Source: Cryptomeria japonica (taxonomy: Eukaryota > Streptophyta > Pinopsida > Cupressales > Cupressaceae). From it: a stretch of DNA of 64,000 nucleotides. Of this stretch, positions 23,620 to 34,167 are shown piece after piece (the first letter of the stretch is position 1; each line of letters begins with the position of its first letter). Under the pieces are notes generated by a model that saw only the letters and a list, made by a program, of their open reading frames with translations, ran no database searches and was not told the DNA's origin. The DNA lies in NCBI RefSeq assembly GCF_030272615.1, contig NC_081406.1, positions 260,267,386-260,331,385 of the forward strand, written 5' to 3'. Position numbers and translations under genes: made by a program.

Positions 23620-26593
23620 CTAGCTACACTTTATTTCTGTGAGAGTCCAAGTGATCTAGACATACTATAAGCATCGATTCCACTTTAGCAATCTTTGTAA
23701 AATCTTCCACAGCAAAGGAATTTTCCACCTTAATCTGTTTAATGCAACTACTGAATTGATTGACCATTTCTGTTGTATCTTCCAAAGTCTGGCAATCCTC
23801 TTTAAGCAACTAAACATTTACACAACGCAAATCCTTTTGCATGGTTGTTCTCAGGGTTGTTAGTTCACTTCACAAATTGGTAGACTCACTATGACCTTGC
23901 TCAATGATTTGGTTATGCTACTTTATACTTTCTTTGCATATGAACATTATATGTTCATCTAATCCTGGCACTTGTCTTTCACCAAGAAAATTCATCAAGC
24001 CATAGCGCTAAATATCACGCATTTGCCTTGAAATCACCGCCCATTTAGTCTTTTCATTCTGCCATATGATTAAGTTAGCATCCAATTCCTTGGTAACATC
24101 ATTGGAAACTTTGAAAATTTGAACTAAATCCAATATATAATTAGTTCCTTGATGCACAATTGATGCAAGCCACTCAGAGAAAATCTCTGTGGTCATCTTG
24201 TTCCTTTGAACTTCATCCAAGAACTTCTAATTACTACGGGATTTTAAATTAAAGGGAATAGGGCTTTGGGACAATGGCAGTGGACTATTCTGTAGAGCAT
24301 GGATGTATTAAACCATTTGCATTAAAATTGTTTCAACTCTGGTTTATCCTTTTCATCCTTCTAGTTGTGGGAGATAATCCTTTTGGTTGAAGTTTCTAAA
24401 TGTTTCACATCAACCGCTCTAGTTCCTGCCCCCAGATCAACTTGCTCAATAGTATAATCAGCCTTTGAGGCAATGGAAACATCCTTGTCGGATGTAGGCT
24501 TAGCAATATCTACAGTCCAATGTTTTGTGCCCTCATCAAAACTGATCATGGTTTCCACTTTTAGCTGCTTAGGCTTCATGGCTCTTCCTAGACATTTACT
24601 CATGACATCTTCCATTGACACAAAAATAGGCACAAAATTCCTCTTCTTGGTAATTGAATCACTCAACCATTTAGGAGCCATAGTTAGATCTTTGGATTGA
24701 ATGGGTGGAGGCCCTCCTAAAGTCAGCAACATAGAATTATTTGTATTAGACAGAACATCAAGCACCTATGAATCTTGGACATTAGCATCAACATCGGTTA
24801 AAACCTTGTTAGCATCAGAAACAGGGGTTGTCATATTGCCTTGTACTTCCTCAATGTCCAAATCAAGAATGAGATGAGCGGTAGGTGGCTGGAAATTCTT
24901 CTTGTGTCTTGATCTAGTAACTCGGCCACCAATAGAATGAGCAACTTTAAAGTCAAGTTTTTCCTCTTTAATATTAGCTTGCTTCTTTCCTGCAATAGAA
25001 ATAGGAATATTAGTTAAAACAATGGTTTTGCTTACAATCTCCTTTTTGCCACCCTTATTTCTTGAACCGGTTGCCTTTCCCAAATGAAATCTATAGTTCC
25101 TTAGCCAATTCTCCATTTTGTGAATTATACTGAAGGTGTGTGCCTATACATTATCCTCCATCCTTCTACTCCAATTAACCTTTGGAAGAGGTTCATTATG
25201 TATCTGTTTCATGAATTTTGGATCTAGTACATCTTCATTATCAATAGTCACACCAGAGATATCCATTTGCAACTTCATGTCAAGAATCTGCTTTAGAGTT
25301 AACCTGGACCAATTTCTTTTTCTTACTTCAAATTCATCTAAGTATTCTTCCCAGTAATCTTCCAACTGTGGCACATGTTGATCAGGCACTGTTGTTTTCA
25401 CATAATGAGCAATAAAACCTTTGCTGTCAAAATTATCTCTGCTCACGAAAGTTTTCAATTGAAACCTTTGAAATTCCAATTCAAGATTCAGTGCATCAGA
25501 AACAGACTTGTAACTGTAATGGCCTAAATCAATAGGAAAAATTCCACTTGTGCCAGAATCTTCACCAGAATCCTTTACAACATAGGCTAATTGCCTAGAA
25601 AATTCAATCAAAACATAGTAGGTTCACCTTTAGAGCCTCCAACCCTTATATAAGTGAAGTGATTAAACTAAGTAAAGAAGCTACCATAGTTGTTGATTAG
25701 TTCAACAGCTTCAACCGACATTCTCCTGTGCAAATTACCTTGTAACTCAAAAGTTAACCTCCCAAAAAATATATCATTCCAATGAAGGTAATTGTCAACA
25801 TGTCCTTTTTGGGTCAAATGGGGGTGGTATTCATAGATTTTTACACCCTGAACCCATTTTGTATGGAACAGTTCTCGCCACTCCCTCACACAGGCTAACA
25901 TGTAGAACATATATGAAGACATAAAAATTTGAAACCCCAGCGTAATTACTCAAACCCTCATGCAACCTTTCTGCAATTACTGTGCCCTAGTCAATGAACC
26001 GGCTTTTGTCGAGAGCGACTTGGATGAAGAAATACATCCAGTCCTCCCAATAAAAGGAGTGTGAATTTCCCCTAATTCTGATCAACATTATTACCAAATA
26101 CCTAATTTTAGGAATCAAATGCTCTAGGGTTAATTGCCTTGACAGCCTTGAGCCACCTTTTTGGTACTTCAAAAGCCAATTTCTTTCAATAATGGTTATG
26201 TAATACTTTCTTCTTGGAATAAATCTTATAAGACTTTCCAATAGTCCAATCCTCATAGGATTCCCGATGTGGGATACCCATGGCTGCCATTACTGTCCCT
26301 CTATCAATAGACAATAGAACCTCACCATTATTTCTCCTAATGCACTTGTTAACCTTGTCATAGTGATTCATGCACTCTAAAACCAACTCAGGACAAGGGG
26401 CAGCTGTGGGAAATGCTGCTGCTTCCAATAAACCACTTTGTGCAATATCTTTCAGCATAGAATCAGCAGCTGGGTTCCTCACTCTTTCTAAGAAAACATC
26501 TAAATCTAAATGAACTAGAGTCGTATCAACTAGCTTTGGTAAGGAACTCACAAGGGAAGAAGAGTTCGCTAATTTAGGCAAAGTCGGCCTCAT
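23620..26593 (-). pseudogene. LTR-encoded unknown protein, copy in the 3' LTR
   Basis: A series of open segments on the sense strand covers about 3 kb: 26186-26593 (from MRPTLPKLANSS), 25987-26256, 25668-25922, 25144-25611, 24766-25116, 24361-24765, 24008-24220, 23624-23809. The other LTR has the same segments in the same order, so they are one decayed gene of roughly 1000 codons. Visible traits: an N-terminal globular-looking part (GTVMAAMGIPHRESYEDW; HSFYWEDWMYFFIQVALDK), a central part (GHYSYKSVSDALNLELEF; LEDYWEEYLDEFEVRKRNWS), a basic linker (GGRVTRSRHKKNFQPP) and a coiled-coil-like tail. There is no RT, integrase, protease or zinc-knuckle motif. I do not recognise the family. Stops and frameshifts make this copy non-functional. 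Confidence 0.65.
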
Positions 26594-27165
26594 GCTTAAC
26601 TGATAATATTTCCCAATCAGCTCAGATAAAGCAGAAAATAGGTAAAATAGAAACATGCAGCTAAACAATATACCCAGATCTTTTAAAAACTGCAGCAATT
26701 AGGAAAGTCGTTGAACATACCTTCCTCTATCATCTGTAAAAACCTTGTCATAGTCTATTTTCCTTTCGCTCCGAAAATTCTCCTAAAAAGTTATGTTTCA
26801 CAAATGAAAATCTCGACTAAACAACTGCTCAATTTAAAATAGCCGAGAAAATCCTACTCATGATTTCCATAAGTTATCATCATTACTCTTCACTCGTGCG
26901 ACATTACTTTGAAATGATTGAAATGATCATGCATTTAATAACAAGCCACTTCATATTTGAAAACACGGATTCCCACACCATACTTGCTATAAATGACAAC
27001 TTTTAAATCATTAAGAAAGAATATTCCCTTTTCTTGCCACTGTTAGCCATTCCTTAAAATCTGTGCCGCCACCTTATGAAAATTCATATGATTTCCAAGA
27101 AATCAAACATTGAACTTTGAACCTTGAAGAACAACGACAACGAAAAAAACATATACATAACAAAT

Positions 27166-27330
27166 GTTGAACTTTGAACCTTGAACCCGAAAGGTTCAAG
27201 TTCAAGGTTCAACCAATGCTAAACACTGACAAACACTGAAACAGACTTATAAAGCTGTGCGGGGAAATAAACTTTAACATGATGCCCACTGAACTTTGAA
27301 CCTTGAACCCAAAAGGTTCAAGTTCAATAC
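27166..27330. repeat. Imperfect palindromes in the gypsy LTR U3
   Basis: Two inverted repeats built from TTGAACCTTGAAC / GTTCAAGTTCAAGG arms lie at 27166-27213 and 27293-27326, and an isolated half copy at 27108-27127. The other LTR has the same arrangement at 38622-38669 and 38747-38784. They lie 140-310 bp inside the sense 5' end of the LTR, where promoter elements are expected. Confidence 0.7.
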
Positions 27331-27631
27331 AGTGAAACTTAGATAAAGAAGACTGTGAAGACTGAATTTGCACAAAAAATTCAAGAAACACAACCCGACC
27401 AAAGGACCAGTTAGGGACATGACTCAATAAGGTGATATTAAAATGTAAATTTATATGTACCACCAACAGTGGCTCTCCATGGGGACTGGAACTGTAAAGT
27501 ACCAAGCAATGAATCCCAGAATCCCTGGTTTCGTAAATGACTTAAAAGTAAGGTCCGACTCACATGAAAACTCACACACCTAAGCTAAACAGAATAAAAT
27601 CTGTATGCACAAACTAGTAGGGGACTCCTGC

Positions 27632-28606
27632 TTACAATTGATACAATTTTAAGTCTTGCCCGTTAAAGGAAAGGGGTAGTTCAAAACCATCCTGATAAGC
27701 AAGTTTAAAGGGACCTTTTACCTCATGAATTACATAAGGTCCTTTCCACAATGACTCAAATTTGCCATGGGTGCCTTTCGACTCCCTCCTTTTATCCCAT
27801 AATAACACTAGATCACCTTTCATGAACTTCCTGGGTCTTGCCTTCTGATCAAAATTCTTTTTCACCCTCATCCGATGTTTTGTAATCCTGTCGACCAGCT
27901 TTTCCCTTTCTTTCTCGATCTTAATTAAGTACATAATTCTCTTCTCAATAGAGCTTTGAAAGAATGTGTCTTCTACTACAGTATGCAATTTAGAAGCCCT
28001 TAATGATAGAGGAAGAGAGATTTGGGCACCAATGCCATATACCAACTCAAAAGGAGACATCCCTATAGCTCGCTTAGGTGAGGTTCGATCTGCCCACAGT
28101 GCTTCATGCAACTTCTTATGCCAGTCTCTGAAATTTTCACTAACCAACTTCCTCATAATGTTAATCAAGTTTTTGTTACTTGAATTTGCTTGGCAGTTAC
28201 CCTGTGGATAATAATCAAAAGCATGCACCAAAGAAATTCCATGATCATAGAAAAATAAAACTAATTTAGATGTAGAGAAATTTGATGCATTATCTGTGAC
28301 TATTTTCTGAGGAACCCCGAACCTGACAAGAATATTGTCCTTAAGGAATGCACACATAATCTCTGAAGTGGTCTTTTTCACAGGGATAGCTTCCACCCAC
28401 TTAGTGAAATAATATGTTGTTGTTAATATGTGAGTGTGTCCTGCGCTGGAGGTTGGGTTCAAACAACCAATGAAATCTAATCCCTATTGTTTAAAGGGTT
28501 CCTCAATCACTACAGGTCTTAAAGGCAAGGCAGCCAACTGGGGTTTACCTGTAAACAATTTGCACTTTTCACACTTCACCACCCAAGCATACGCATCTTT
28601 GAACAT
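27632..28606 (-). pseudogene. Gypsy integrase (inactive)
   Basis: The H-H-C-C zinc part spans the upstream ORF end (HQEALLNTFHDEACGGH) and WVVKCEKCKLFTG here. The catalytic core of the 276-codon ORF (27632-28462) has the second Asp in KIVTDNASNF (residue 57), but where the catalytic Glu is expected it reads QANSSNKNL, with Asn at residue 93. The C-terminal part has KGDLVLLWDKRR and a GPYVI motif, as in gypsy integrases. There are stops at the joint with the upstream ORF. It would insert the cDNA into the host genome; the Glu-to-Asn change and the stops mean this copy cannot. Confidence 0.88.
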
Positions 28607-29686
28607 TCATGGCCAACAGTAACAGTTCTTCAAGATTCTATATGCAGTCACCGTAGAAGAGAAATGACCACCGCACGCCTCATCATGAAAAGTGTTCAGT
28701 AAAGCTTCTTGATGTGGCTTATCTACACACCTGAGAAAGGTGACATCCAAACCCTTCTTGTATAGTATATCATCAAAGATAATGTACTTAGAAGCTTTCA
28801 GCTTCAAATTTTGTTTCTCCCTAAGAGAAAGATGATCTGGACAGTCTCCATAAGTGAGATAATAGGCAACATCGGTGAACCAGGAATCCTGATGACTAAC
28901 AAATAAAGTTAAGGGAAGATTCTCCTTCTCTTCAAACTTGCTCTTCACCATTAGTTTAAAAAGGCCTTGTCCTCTGACCAGCTTAGTGGGCTTAATGTCT
29001 AAATTGAACTCTTGAATCTTAGAGACCCAAGATGCTCTATTATTGATACCAACATCCTGCTGGGTTAAAATACTTTTCACTGTAGAGTTCAGAACAAAGA
29101 CAGTTGCATGTGAATGAAGTATATAGTACCTGAATTGTTTTACGGCTTTCATTACTGCATAAGCTTGTTTTTCTATCTGTGAGTATTTTAACTCATGCTT
29201 CTTCAGAGGTACACTCATGAAGGAGATTGGGACTTCCTCATTATCTTCACCTTTCTGCACTAAAATTCTAGACATAGTATGCTCTGACGCATAACAATAA
29301 ATAATAAAATCCTTACTAAAATCCGGATTAACCAGAGTAGGTGCATGCGCAATTGCTCTTTTTGTTTCTTCAAAATCCCTTTTACCTTCCTCATTCCACT
29401 TAAAAACCACTTTCTCACTCATCATATTTACAATATATTTAGTAGTCTCAGCAAAATCAGGAATAAAACATCTTAGAAAGTTCACCTGTCTAAAGAAGGA
29501 CCTCACTCCATTTCTGTTGGAAGGAAGGCTGAGTTGTTGTATTGCTTTTACTCTCTTTGAATCCACCTTTACTCCCTCCTTTGAAACAATATGTCCAAGA
29601 ATTTTTCCTTCTATGATGCTAAAAATAGACTTTTTAGGATTTGATGACACTCCATGCTCTCTGCATCTCATCAGAACTTTCCTCAA
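28607..29686 (-). pseudogene. Gypsy RT thumb/connection and native RNase H (degenerate)
   Basis: Residues 1-110 of this 359-codon ORF are the RT thumb (NPKKSIFSIIEGKILGHIVS, FFRQVNFLRCFIPDFA). The native RNase H follows. Its first catalytic Asp position reads FIIYCYASEH (Tyr at residue 132), the Glu is present (SQIEKQAYAV, residue 172), the third position is Asn (VFVLNS, residue 200) and the final 'ADALS' segment is replaced by RGQGLFKLM. So three of four catalytic carboxylates are absent. The ORF ends with the first half of the integrase zinc finger. The frame is separated from the RT palm by a stop or frameshift at 29687-29690. Confidence 0.88.
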
Positions 29687-29689
29687 ATC

Positions 29690-30184
29690 TCACAGATGAT
29701 GTTTTCTCTTCCTAGAGAAAACAGTCAAATTGTCTAAATATATTACAATGATCTTATCCCTTAAATGCCCAAAGGAAATATCCATCACCCTCTGAAATGT
29801 TGCCCATGCATTAATCAATCCAAAAGACATCCTATTATATGCAAAGGTGCCCCAGGGAGTTATAAAGGTCATCTTGTGTTGATCTTTCTCCAAGACACTG
29901 ATTTGGTTATATCCAGAGAAGCCATCCAACATGGACATCATCTCTGATCCTGAAACGGTTTGTAAAATATGATCCATTGCTAGCAGAGGATAATTATCCT
30001 TCAAGCTTGCTAGGTTCAAGTTTCTGAAATCAACACAGAATCGTATTTCACCATTTTTCTTTCGAATAGGGACAATATTAGCAATCCAGGTAGAATGATG
30101 TTTAGGATAAATAATTTGGGCCTTCAACATCTTGTCTACCTCGTGAAAGATCGCTTCTGCTACCTTTGGATTAAATTTCCTCAA
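29690..30184 (-). pseudogene. Gypsy reverse transcriptase, fingers and palm
   Basis: The 164-codon ORF carries classical RT blocks: IVPIRKKNGEIRFCVDFRNLN, DNYPLLAMDHIL, MLDGFSGYNQI (first catalytic Asp), FAYNRMSFGLINAWATFQRVM. The active-site box reads IYLDNLTVFS: the second Asp of YxDD is Asn (codon at 29729-29731), one transition away from Asp. The enzyme would copy element RNA into cDNA. A conserved pre-RT segment (ERRF-type, about 30200-30540) precedes it with several stops. Inactive in this copy. Confidence 0.9.
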
Positions 30185-30543
30185 CTTCTATCGAAAAGGA
30201 TTGACACCAAGTTTCAAAGCAATGTGATGTTGGAACTTACCATCTCTGAAATTCTTTAATTTAAATCATCGTAGCACGATGCAAAAACATCTTTGAGCTC
30301 AATCAACAGGTTGATGAACCTCCTCTTCTGCTCTTCAGAGCAACATTTTCCCAAATTAACAAATCTAGGATCCTCCTCAATACCAATGTTGATTCACTCA
30401 TACTCACTAGAGTTTTGAATTACAGGAGTCTCTTTCTCTCCTTGTTTAAAATACCCATCCTTTCTATCAAAAAGATGTTCGAGAGAAACCAAGACTTTTG
30501 GGATTTTATTTCCTTTCAACTGTAACACCCCATTATGCAGTTC

Positions 30544-31350
30544 CTATGGTGAATTGGGAGAAAACTCTTTACAACTTGCTTCTGATCCTTCATAAAACAA
30601 GGAAGTGAAAATCTCAGCACCCCGTAAAAAATTCTGAATCTGCTTATCATTTTCGAACACCTGCCAGGATTCAAAATTGTCAGGAATGCTCGGTCTATAA
30701 ACCAATTCTACCCTATAGGTATCAGTTGTAAAATTAGGATGAGGCACTAATAAAGCTGCAGATACCGCCAAAGAATCAGCCTTCGAGTTGAACTCCCTTG
30801 GTACTGCTTCGATTGAGAAAGCATCGAATGCTTCAATCTCGTCCCAAACGCAATTTCTGTAATGTCTCAGTCTCTCATTTTTAATAGTGAATAAACCTCT
30901 CACTTGCTTCACAATAAGTTCAGCATCACCTTTAACTTTCAACATTTTGATCTGCAATTTCTTCGCTTTGGCAAGACCTAATTATAGAGCTTCATATTCA
31001 ACCGTATTATTAGTGTTTTGAAACTCCAATTTGAAAGTATAAGAAATAACTTTACCTTCAAGAGGTATTAATACTACCTCAGCCCCTAAACCAGAAGATG
31101 AACAAATCCCATCAAATTCCACAGACCAAAGTTCATCAGACATACCTGAATCTACGGTCTTATCGACACCTTGAAAATCGGTTAATATCATATAATTTCC
31201 AAAGCCACAATCTTGATACAAAATTTGAGCTTTTGGATCATTTGAAGGAAAGACTGTGTATTTGGCTTTTATTTCAGGATGCAGGACAACTCTTTGTTTT
31301 CCAACTGTGATCATTGCTTGAGACCAATCCATTCTAATTTCCCCACCCAT
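30544..31350 (-). pseudogene. Archaeal/plant-type RNase H (aRH) located between protease and RT
   Basis: ORFs 30982-31350 and 30544-30957 are joined by a single in-frame TAA. Together they give an RNase H fold: WSVEFDGICSSSGLGAEVVL (Asp), TNNTVEYEAL (Glu), LKVKGDAELIVKQVRG (Asp) and VPREFNSKADSLAVSA (Asp). All four catalytic positions are kept. This is the second RNase H known from Tat-lineage gypsy elements and from plant L1 LINEs. Its core is at about 30760-31130. Here it lies upstream of RT, directly after the protease, not between RNase H and integrase as I know it from Tat elements. The residues before the core (VGKQRVVLHPEIKAK) may be a protease-RT linker. Confidence 0.85.
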
Positions 31351-31483
31351 GTCTTTACAAAAGGTACGTCAACTTGATTCTCTTGTCAAGATGTGCTACT
31401 AAAGCCACTTGTGCATCCTTAATTTACCCTAACAAAGGAAGTTGCTTGGAATCCATGGAATTAAATTTGCCAAAGGTTTTTGT

Positions 31484-32239
31484 TTAGGTTAAACCTAAAG
31501 CTTTTGCTACTACTGAGGGCATGACATTGTCTGATACTCCAGAATCTATTATACAATTACTTAATTTATGCCCATTGATAAACAAGGACACGTAGAAAGG
31601 TTCAGGCTTATCTTCAAGACTAGGTTCAACCAATTCAGCTTGTTGAGGAATGGTATTTGATGAAACTTCAGGGATTACTAAAGCAGGGCTGACATTTTTC
31701 TGTGCTGAAGAATTACAAGTCACGAGCATTTGGGTTTCACTTGCTAAAGCCTGAGTATCATTTCCCTTGACAAATTCAAATAGTCTATCTAACTCCTTAG
31801 GGTTCAACTTTAGATACTCAGCTGGAGTAATCTGAATACATGATGATTTGCAAAATTCAATGATATCAAAGGACCTATTAGATGAATTAGAACCTGAAGA
31901 AGCAACTTCTTCAACAACTTTTGAAACACTTCCAGGACGAGTCAAAATTTCCTTACCCTTTGCAGTGCTATGGACAGGTGTTACAATGTCTTGAGGCTTC
32001 GAATTTCGTTGAGTTCTAGTAAGAATTGCATATGAGGAATCCTCCAAAGTCACCAACATGTTTCCTCCCCTTTCTGAGTCAGAGACATATTCCATATAAT
32101 GAATTTCAGAGTTGCCAGGCATACTTTGGGAACCTCCTTCATCAGCTTCTAAGATTGTTTCTCCTTTACTGATCATTTGAGAAAAATGAACCATCTCTCG
32201 ACATGAAGAAACATCATGTTCATCAGTTAAATGGAACAC
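31484..32239 (-). pseudogene. Gypsy Gag tail and aspartic protease
   Basis: The ORF begins in a C/H-rich segment (CVFHLTDEHDVSSC, partly upstream of the first ATG) that occupies the nucleocapsid position. It continues with a Ser/Thr-rich linker and ends in a retropepsin-like sequence, FYVSLFINGHKLSNCIIDSG, with the catalytic D-S-G at about residues 232-234 and a hydrophobic 'VAKALGL' after it. The protease would cleave the Gag-Pol polyprotein. The ORF ends soon after the catalytic loop; the flap region follows in another frame. Confidence 0.8.
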
Positions 32240-32390
32240 ACATGTGTTTGTCTTAGGAGGTGGTGCTTCGATAGCAAGTCTTTGTTGTGCAGGAGGTAGT
32301 TGTAATTGTCTTCATCCATTTCCTCCTTGTTGATTGGGATATTTTCTAGGAATGTCCTGATACAGTTGAGAATATGAACTTGAACTTGCT

Positions 32391-33131
32391 TTAGGAGCCT
32401 TTTCTATTTAGGGCAATCACAACATTCATTAACCGTTGAATCATAGGGTCAGATGAAGTAGAGGCACTTGTAACTTGAGAAGCAGAAGTTTGCACTTCTC
32501 TTTTCCACTTGCTTGCCATGATTAAATCATCTTCTAGACTCACAACTGAGACTTTCATAGCATCAAGGGTTTGTAACCACTCGCGCCTCATCAGGAAACT
32601 TATTTCTACAGGCATGGAGTTCATGAAGAAACATTTCATGTGTTCATCAGAGGTTTTTTGTGTTGTTGGAATTTTATGACAAAGTTTATCAAAATGGGCA
32701 ACAAAGTCCCTCATAGGCTCTGCTATTTCTTTCTTTAATTGAGCCAACTGAACAATGAGCGAATGCTCATCCTCAACCAACTTAAATCTTGCCTCAAAAC
32801 TATCTATTAAAACCTACCAATTTGTAATAACTCCATCAGGTAGATGGTAGAACCAATCAGCAGCAATGTCAGTAAAAGTTTGAAAAAACAACCTCACTGT
32901 CACATCTTCATGTTGTACTACTAACACTCCACATGCAACTTTGAAATCATTTAAGTGTTCAGTGGTGGTTACTTTGCCATCACCACTGAACTTGGGTAGA
33001 TGATCTTTTTCTCCCTTAGGAAGGTTATGAATTGCCCCGAAAGCTAAAGGTCTAATAGCAGCACCCCAAGGATTGTTTTCCATTGCTCTAGTAGTATTCA
33101 AAGGGGTAAGGTTTATAACAATTGGAGGCAC
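32391..33131 (-). pseudogene. Gypsy Gag capsid
   Basis: Two ORFs (32814-33131 and 32391-32780) are separated by a short break. The first has LPKFSGDGKVTTTEHLNDF and VRLFFQTFTDIAADWFYHLP, the second REWLQTLDAMK and PMRDFVAHFDKLC. These are the conserved blocks of the plant retrotransposon Gag capsid domain. The protein would form the virus-like particle. Upstream open stretches at 33327-33515 may be the N-terminus of the same protein. Confidence 0.82.
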
Positions 33132-33326
33132 AACACCATGTAAAGTTAAGGCTTGACATATAGGTGAAGCAGTTTCTCTTGGTGGTGATACGGGTCTACT
33201 TCTATCCCTTCTAGGTGTATCCTGAGAAACAAAACCAAGGTCTAAGAGTTCTTAGAAGGTGTGATCAACAATTCCCTCCCTCCGTTGTGACTGGGTATAA
33301 GGCTTAGACTCCAGTGTGAAAATCAA

Positions 33327-34082
33327 TCAGGTTAACAAGCATCTGGGATACTGTGGTTGATTATCAGGGATTCTAATAAAGAAGACTCTAGGAACAATCA
33401 CCCTCTCAAAAACTAACACAGGATGATCTACTTGTCTTTCTACTTCGTTGAGGAATACACTTATTCTATCATATTCAACTTGAATTCTTCTATATCTCCA
33501 AGCTAAAGTATCCAACTCAGAGATAATGTTTTTGATTAAGGTAAAAGCAGGTTTTGAAGGGGCCCCGAAACCCTTTAAAATAGATCCTTAAGATATAAAA
33601 GCATTAAGAAACAAAAAGGAACAAACTGCTAAAAAGCCAGCACAAAAACGATCAAAATCCAGCAAAAAACCCCACAAAACCAGCAACATCCACCAAAAAT
33701 AGACAAAGACCAGAAAAAGAAACTACTTGATGTTTTTTAGAGCATTAGCCAAATTTCCCCTAATCCCATGCAATTCTTTAATATTTTCCCTAAGTTTAGG
33801 GATATCCTTAGGAGAAGCCACATCAGCTTTCTTCATGCTCGCCCTTGTCCTCTTTGCAGCTCCACTAGGTGCACTTTCCGCAGTCCCAATCTCAATGGCA
33901 TCTTCATCAATATCAAGGTCCACAACTGGCTTAGGAGTACTGGATCCCTCAAGGACCTTAGAGATTTCCTCTAAGTTCTTAGTCACAACAGTCAACTCAA
34001 AGATAATGTTACTTTTCTCTTCTTGCACCCAATTTAGATTTGGTTGTAAAATAGGTAAGAACCCTTCGTGAGGTAGCACCAT
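33327..34082 (-). pseudogene. Possible Gag N-terminus / leader ORF of the gypsy
   Basis: Open stretches at 33723-34082 (119 codons, starting just inside the primer site and ending in a Lys-rich helix) and 33327-33515 lie between the primer site and the capsid region. They have protein-like composition (DLDIDEDAIEIGTAESAP; AWRYRRIQVEYDRISVFLNE). They could be a separate ORF before gag, as some Tat elements have, or a decayed Gag N-terminus. No motif decides it. Confidence 0.4.
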
Positions 34083-34143
34083 TTATAAAGAACAAAGCAT
34101 CACCATAAAGATGACTATTTTTAAAACCACTTTTCTCATTCGT

Positions 34144-34161
34144 TCCCCAGCAGAGTCGCCA
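34144..34161 (-). other. Primer-binding site of the gypsy
   Basis: TGGCGACTCTGCTGGGGA on the minus strand, 6 nt inside the 5' LTR end. From memory, this type of sequence is the tRNA-Arg-complementary site described for Ogre/Tat elements; the tRNA assignment is not checked. Confidence 0.8.
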
Positions 34162-34167
34162 AAAATC

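Larger units (their letters stand above)
22739..27468 (-). repeat. 3' LTR of the gypsy element
   Basis: It runs from TGTTGGTAAA to ACCACCAACA and aligns end to end with 34168-38932. It contains a long degraded ORF in the sense direction (23620-26593, separate entry) and imperfect palindromes near its U3 end (27166-27330). Confidence 0.93.
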
